Shown: positions 32,697-36,275 of the stretch, piece by piece
Layout of the letters: every line of letters starts with the position of its first letter
Numbering within the stretch: position 1 is the first letter of the stretch
Origin: Halomonas sp.
Lineage (GTDB): Bacteria; Pseudomonadota; Gammaproteobacteria; Pseudomonadales; Halomonadaceae
Length of the DNA stretch: 36,275 nt
Reading direction: 5' to 3'
NCBI RefSeq assembly: GCF_007692655.1
Contig: NZ_REBQ01000219.1
Coordinates: 1-36,275 of the forward strand
Translations under genes and position numbers: made by a program
Notes under the pieces: model-generated
Told to the model about the DNA's origin: nothing
Databases searched by the model: none
Seen by the model: the letters and a program-made list of their open reading frames with translations, nothing else

Positions 32697-33650
32697 ATGA
32701 GAGAGTCATTAGGCGTTTACGACTACTGGGCCTACGACCAACGGCCCAAAATCGAGTGGCCTGGGGGCGCCAAGGTGGCCTTTTGGGTCGCGCCCAATAT
32801 CGAATACTACGAGCTTGATCCCCCGCAGAACCCCCAGCGCAGTCCTTGGCCGCATCCGCACCCATCGGTGCCCGGCTACAGCATTCGCGACTACGGCAAC
32901 CGGGTTGGCCACCAGCGTCAGATGGCTCTGCTGGAGAAGTACGGCATCCGCGGTTCAGTATCACTGTCGGTGGCGCTCTGCGAGCACCACCCGGAAATTA
33001 TCCAGATGTGCAAAGAGCGCGACTGGGAGTTCTTCAGCCACGGCATTTACAACACCCGCTACACCTACGGCCTTAGCGAAGACCAAGAGCGGGCGATGAT
33101 CCGTGACAGCATGGAAACCATTCACCGCCACACCGGCCAGGCCTGCGCGGGCTATCTGGCCCCTGCGCTCTCCCACTCCGAGCGCACCCTGGATCTATTT
33201 GCCGAGGTAGGTGAAGAGCTTTTCGGCGACAAAGGCGGGCTTTACACCTGTGACCTTTTCCACGACGACCAGCCTACGCCAATCAGCGTGCGCTCCGGCA
33301 AGCGGTTTATCTCCATGCCCTACTCGCTTGAGATGAACGACACCATCGTCTACGCCGTGAATAAGGTAGAGCCGCGCCAGTATTCCACTATGCTCAAGCG
33401 CCATTTTGACCGCCTATATGCCGAAGGCGCCGAGTCCGGCACCGTCATGTGCATCCCTACTCACAACTATCAGGTGAGCTGTCCGCATCGGATCAAGGCG
33501 TTTGAAGAGGCGCTTGAGTACATCACCGGCCATCCGGATGTGTGGGTTGCCACCGGCCGCGAGATTGCCGATTACTATCTGGCCAACTATTACGACGCCG
33601 CACTCGACAGTATGGCGGCCCAGGCCGCCACTGCAGGCAAACAGGGGTAA
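32697..33650 (+). CDS. PuuE/cyclic-imidase-like polysaccharide deacetylase-family hydrolase 1
   Basis: A 317-residue metal-dependent hydrolase of the NodB/polysaccharide deacetylase superfamily. It shows the RDYGNRVG motif (about 62-69), the SHGIYN metal-binding region (about 104-109), a GYLAPALSHSERTLDL segment, and C-terminal THNYQVSCPHRIKAFEEALEYITGHPDVW. This layout is that of PuuE-type allantoinases and cyclic imide hydrolases, not cell-wall deacetylases, and there is no signal peptide. Opening of a cyclic imide or ureide ring in the cytosol is likely. A GAGG precedes the ATG and a paralogue follows 4 bases after the stop. Confidence 0.85.
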   Translation: MRESLGVYDYWAYDQRPKIEWPGGAKVAFWVAPNIEYYELDPPQNPQRSPWPHPHPSVPGYSIRDYGNRVGHQRQMALLEKYGIRGSVSLSVALCEHHPEIIQMCKERDWEFFSHGIYNTRYTYGLSEDQERAMIRDSMETIHRHTGQACAGYLAPALSHSERTLDLFAEVGEELFGDKGGLYTCDLFHDDQPTPISVRSGKRFISMPYSLEMNDTIVYAVNKVEPRQYSTMLKRHFDRLYAEGAESGTVMCIPTHNYQVSCPHRIKAFEEALEYITGHPDVWVATGREIADYYLANYYDAALDSMAAQAATAGKQG

Positions 33651-33654
33651 CGCT

Positions 33655-34587
33655 ATGGCGCTTAATGACGACTATCTCGACTACCCTTTACGCCGCCACG
33701 GCTACGACCACGAGCGCTATGCGTGGTCGATGCTAAGTGAACGCCCACCGGTCACCTGGCCCGAGGGCAAAACCCTGGCGGTGTGGATCAATATTTCGCT
33801 GCAGTTCTACCCGCTCAATCAGCGCGGCAAGCCGTTTAAAGTGCCCAACGGCATGACCATGCCTTACCCGGATCTGCGCCACTTCTCGCTGCGGGATTAC
33901 GGCAACCGGGTGGGCATTTATCGGGTACTCAAAGCGCTGGCGGCGCACAACATCACGCCCACCTTTGCAATCAATGCGCAGTTGGCGGAGCAGACGCCTT
34001 ATTTGGTGCAGCGCTTGAAAGAGCATGGCGGTGAATTTATTGCCCACGGCTGGAATATGGATCACCTGCACTACGGCGGCCAGCCCATTGAAGAAGAGGC
34101 CGAGCTGGTCAAGCGCTCCGTCGAGACCCTGCGCCGCGTCACCGGCCAACCCGTTCGCGGCTGGCTAAGCCCGGCCAAGCACCAGAGCTTCAACACCCCT
34201 GACCTGCTGGCAGAAAACGGCATTGCGTACTGTGCCGACTGGGTCAACGACGATATGCCCTATGTTTGCAGCACCACGGAGGGCAGCCTATCCATGATGC
34301 CGCTGGCCACCGAAATTGAAGATCAGTTTGTGATGAGCCAGAACCTGCACTCGGAAGATTCCTGGGTAACCCAGGTAAAAGACGCCTTCGATTTTCTGCT
34401 GGAAGAGTCCCGCGAACAGGGTGGCCGCCTGTTTGCCCTGAACCTGCACCCCTGGCTGGTGGGACAGCCCCACCGCATAGCCTGCCTGGAAGAAGTGCTG
34501 GCCCATATCAGTGGCCACCCTGAAGTATGGCAGGCACCCGCAGGCGAGATTTTGGATGCCTTCCATGCTGCAACGGAGCAGACGTAA
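33655..34587 (+). CDS. PuuE/cyclic-imidase-like polysaccharide deacetylase-family hydrolase 2
   Basis: A 310-residue paralogue of the preceding gene. It retains RDYGNRVG (about 80-87), the AHGWNMDHLHYGG region, RGWLSPAKHQSFNTPDLLAENG and LHPWLVGQPHRIACLEEVLAHISGHPEVW. The open frame extends upstream into the previous gene, but the ATG at 33655 after AGGGG matches the homologous start. The two proteins differ throughout, notably around the metal site and mid-protein, so they may act on different ring substrates or form a mixed complex. Its stop overlaps the next start (TAATG). Confidence 0.85.
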   Translation: MALNDDYLDYPLRRHGYDHERYAWSMLSERPPVTWPEGKTLAVWINISLQFYPLNQRGKPFKVPNGMTMPYPDLRHFSLRDYGNRVGIYRVLKALAAHNITPTFAINAQLAEQTPYLVQRLKEHGGEFIAHGWNMDHLHYGGQPIEEEAELVKRSVETLRRVTGQPVRGWLSPAKHQSFNTPDLLAENGIAYCADWVNDDMPYVCSTTEGSLSMMPLATEIEDQFVMSQNLHSEDSWVTQVKDAFDFLLEESREQGGRLFALNLHPWLVGQPHRIACLEEVLAHISGHPEVWQAPAGEILDAFHAATEQT

Positions 34588-35981
34588 TGGCGATACTTCC
34601 TTATGCACACGATAGTTTTGATGCCCATCTGCCGCTGCTGATTATCGGCGCGGGAGCCTGCGGCTTGGTGGCGGCACTGGCCGCCCAGGAAGCGGGGGTT
34701 GAGCTTGCCGTGCTAGAACGCGACGCGCTTCCACGGGGCAGTACGGCGATGTCGTCGGGCTTTATTCCCGCCGCCAATACGCGCTTTCAGCATGAGCTGG
34801 GCGTCACTGACTCTGCCGAGGCCATGGCGGAGGACATTCAAAAGAAGAACGGCTATGAGGCAGACCCGGCGATTGTTGAGCTACTCGCCAGTCAATCCGG
34901 CCAAACCATTGAGTGGTTGGCGGATCAGCACGGTGTGCCCTTTGAGCTGGTCGAGGGCTTTCTCTACCCCGGCCACCGCCATCTGCGCATGCATGCCACG
35001 CCACGGCGCACCGGCGAAGAGCTAATGGGCGCGCTGCTTAACGCTGTTGAGGCGGCGGGTATCGATATTTTGACCCAGGCGCGAGTGGTGGACTTACACG
35101 TTGATGACGCTCAGCGAGTGCGCGGCATAACGCTTGAGCGCCCGGACGGCAGTCGCGAAAGCATTGGCTGCGATGCGTTGATTCTGGCCTGCAACGGCTA
35201 TGGCGGTAACGTGGAGCTGGTGGAGCGCTATCTGCCCACGCTCAAACACGCACTCTACTACGGCCATGAAGGTAACCAGGGCGATGCGCTACTGTGGGGT
35301 CAGGCCATGGGCGCCAGTACTAAGGATTTGGGCGCCTGCCAAGGCCACGGATCCCTTGCCACACCCCATCAGACACTGATCAGTTGGGCATTAATGATGC
35401 AAGGCGGCATTCAGCTCAATCTAAACGGCGAGCGCTTCTCCAACGAGCACGGCGGCTACTCAGAGCAAGCGGCCAAAGTATTGGCCCAGCCAGAGAAAAT
35501 TGCTTGGAACCTTTATGACGCCCGCATTCATGAATCCGCACAGGCCTTTGAAGACTATCGTAATGCCCAGGAGAGCGGTGCAGTACGCAGCTTTGCCAGC
35601 CTTGAAGAGATGGCGACTGACTTGGGTCTGCCGCTAACAGCATTGCACTCCACCTTCGCCGAAATGCAGCGGCATGCCGAACAGCAAACGACGGATATCT
35701 TTGGCCGCCGTTTTGAACCCGCCAACCTGCTCAAAGCGCCCTATTACGCCATTCGCGTGACCGGGGCACTGTTTCATACCCAGGGCGGTTTAGAGGTGAA
35801 TCCCACTGCGCGAGTACTCAATAATCAGGGGCAGGCGCTGCCCAACCTGTTTGCCGCAGGCGGTGCTGCACGCGGTGTTTCAGGCTCCAACGACAGCGGC
35901 TACCTCTCCGGTAACGGGCTGCTTAGTGCCGTGGTGCTGGGGGCTGTAGCGGGCAGAAGTGCCGCTGAGCTACTGACCTAG
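34587..35981 (+). CDS. FAD-dependent fumarate reductase/dehydrogenase-like flavoprotein
   Basis: A 464-residue flavoprotein of the fumarate reductase/succinate dehydrogenase/3-ketosteroid dehydrogenase family. The FAD dinucleotide fold is at the N-terminus (IIGAGACGLVAALAAQEAG, about 19-37). The active-site region is YYAIRVTGALFHTQGGLEVN, and the C-terminal FAD loop is GSNDSGYLSGNGLLSA. There is no signal peptide or heme motif, so it is soluble and cytosolic. It may oxidise or reduce a C-C bond next to a carboxylate, as tricarballylate dehydrogenase does. It starts at TAATG after the hydrolase gene, ends the plus-strand operon and overlaps the convergent helicase gene by 12 bases. Confidence 0.87.
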   Translation: MAILPYAHDSFDAHLPLLIIGAGACGLVAALAAQEAGVELAVLERDALPRGSTAMSSGFIPAANTRFQHELGVTDSAEAMAEDIQKKNGYEADPAIVELLASQSGQTIEWLADQHGVPFELVEGFLYPGHRHLRMHATPRRTGEELMGALLNAVEAAGIDILTQARVVDLHVDDAQRVRGITLERPDGSRESIGCDALILACNGYGGNVELVERYLPTLKHALYYGHEGNQGDALLWGQAMGASTKDLGACQGHGSLATPHQTLISWALMMQGGIQLNLNGERFSNEHGGYSEQAAKVLAQPEKIAWNLYDARIHESAQAFEDYRNAQESGAVRSFASLEEMATDLGLPLTALHSTFAEMQRHAEQQTTDIFGRRFEPANLLKAPYYAIRVTGALFHTQGGLEVNPTARVLNNQGQALPNLFAAGGAARGVSGSNDSGYLSGNGLLSAVVLGAVAGRSAAELLT

Positions 35982-36275
35982 CATCGCTTCCGCCCACTCA
36001 CGCACCTCTGGGTAGGCACGCTGCTCAAAGACGGCGAAACCGTTCAGGCCGCGGGCTTTGAGCGGGGTGAAAATCGGCATGGTTAAGCCACACAAAAAGT
36101 GCGCCAGCCGCTGGGCATTGGGCGGCTGGCCGAACTGTTCGATATGACGCTCAATCAGTGGCGTTGCGTAACGCTGAAAGTCAGCAGCCGTTAATTCAGG
36201 CGGTGGCGGTGCATCCGGTAATTTTACCGGGTGGCCGTAACACACCGAGCAGTGGCCACAGCGGCCCTGCTCGCT
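35970..36275 (-). CDS. RecQ-like ATP-dependent helicase, C-terminal part (runs off window)
   Basis: The last 101 codons of a gene continuing beyond the window. CGHCSVC near its beginning is the end of a RecQ-type zinc-binding motif. The tail with NAQRLAHFLCGLTMPIF and FAVFEQRAYPEVREWAEAM resembles the C-terminus of pseudomonad/halomonad RecQ-family helicases. The helicase core is not visible, so the family call rests on the zinc motif and tail. It is convergent with the flavoprotein gene. Confidence 0.65.
   Translation of the reverse strand, partial: SEQGRCGHCSVCYGHPVKLPDAPPPPELTAADFQRYATPLIERHIEQFGQPPNAQRLAHFLCGLTMPIFTPLKARGLNGFAVFEQRAYPEVREWAEAMLGQ

Noticed and set aside
32697..34587. Cell-wall or chitin polysaccharide deacetylases
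   Set aside because: No signal peptides, PuuE/imidase-type motifs, and an operon of small-molecule catabolic enzymes.

Overview
The window looks like chromosome of a halophilic gammaproteobacterium, most likely Halomonadaceae. This is inferred from protein style, gene content and the photoactive yellow protein, not from a marker gene; no rRNA, tRNA, IS element or CRISPR was seen.

Layout. (1) 1-5298, plus strand: a compact biotin operon bioB(partial)-bioF-bioH-bioC-bioD-bioA with overlapping genes. (2) 5304-7812, minus: a sirtuin lacking the zinc cysteines and aceK. (3) 7858-11166, minus: a complete photoactive yellow protein (PYP) locus, with pyp, a compact p-coumarate:CoA ligase and a tyrosine ammonia-lyase; together these make the apoprotein and its p-coumaroyl chromophore. 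A CIA30-family gene lies just upstream. (4) 11956-16962: a minimal ethanolamine utilisation locus (permease, eutC, eutB on minus; AraC-type regulator on plus) without microcompartment genes. (5) 17017-24264: a GAF-GAF-GGDEF-EAL protein, a small XRE regulator flanked by dyads, a SAM methyltransferase, a PepSY membrane protein, a TIGR03643 protein and a CobW/ZigA GTPase behind a Zur-box-like site. (6) 24350-35981: a divergent catabolic cluster around a GntR/UTRA regulator. On minus are a LeuC/LeuD-like hydro-lyase pair and a TRAP transporter; on plus are an NTF2-like protein, an isocitrate-lyase/PEP-mutase family lyase, an isochorismatase-fold amidase, two PuuE/cyclic-imidase-like hydrolases and a fumarate-reductase-like flavoprotein. 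(7) The window ends in the 3' part of a RecQ-like helicase gene on minus.

Two systems stand out. The PYP locus is a recognisable blue-light sensor with its own chromophore supply, and its promoter carries dyads that suggest regulated expression. The GntR cluster has two matching operator-like dyads, TGTATTA-N4-TAATACA, one in front of each arm, so it is probably one regulon. Its enzyme set fits uptake of a cyclic imide or related ureide, ring opening to a half-amide, deamidation to an (alkyl)maleate-type diacid, hydration by the LeuCD-like enzyme to a malate, and C-C cleavage by the lyase. The substrate is not known from sequence, and I did not recognise this exact combination as a described pathway.
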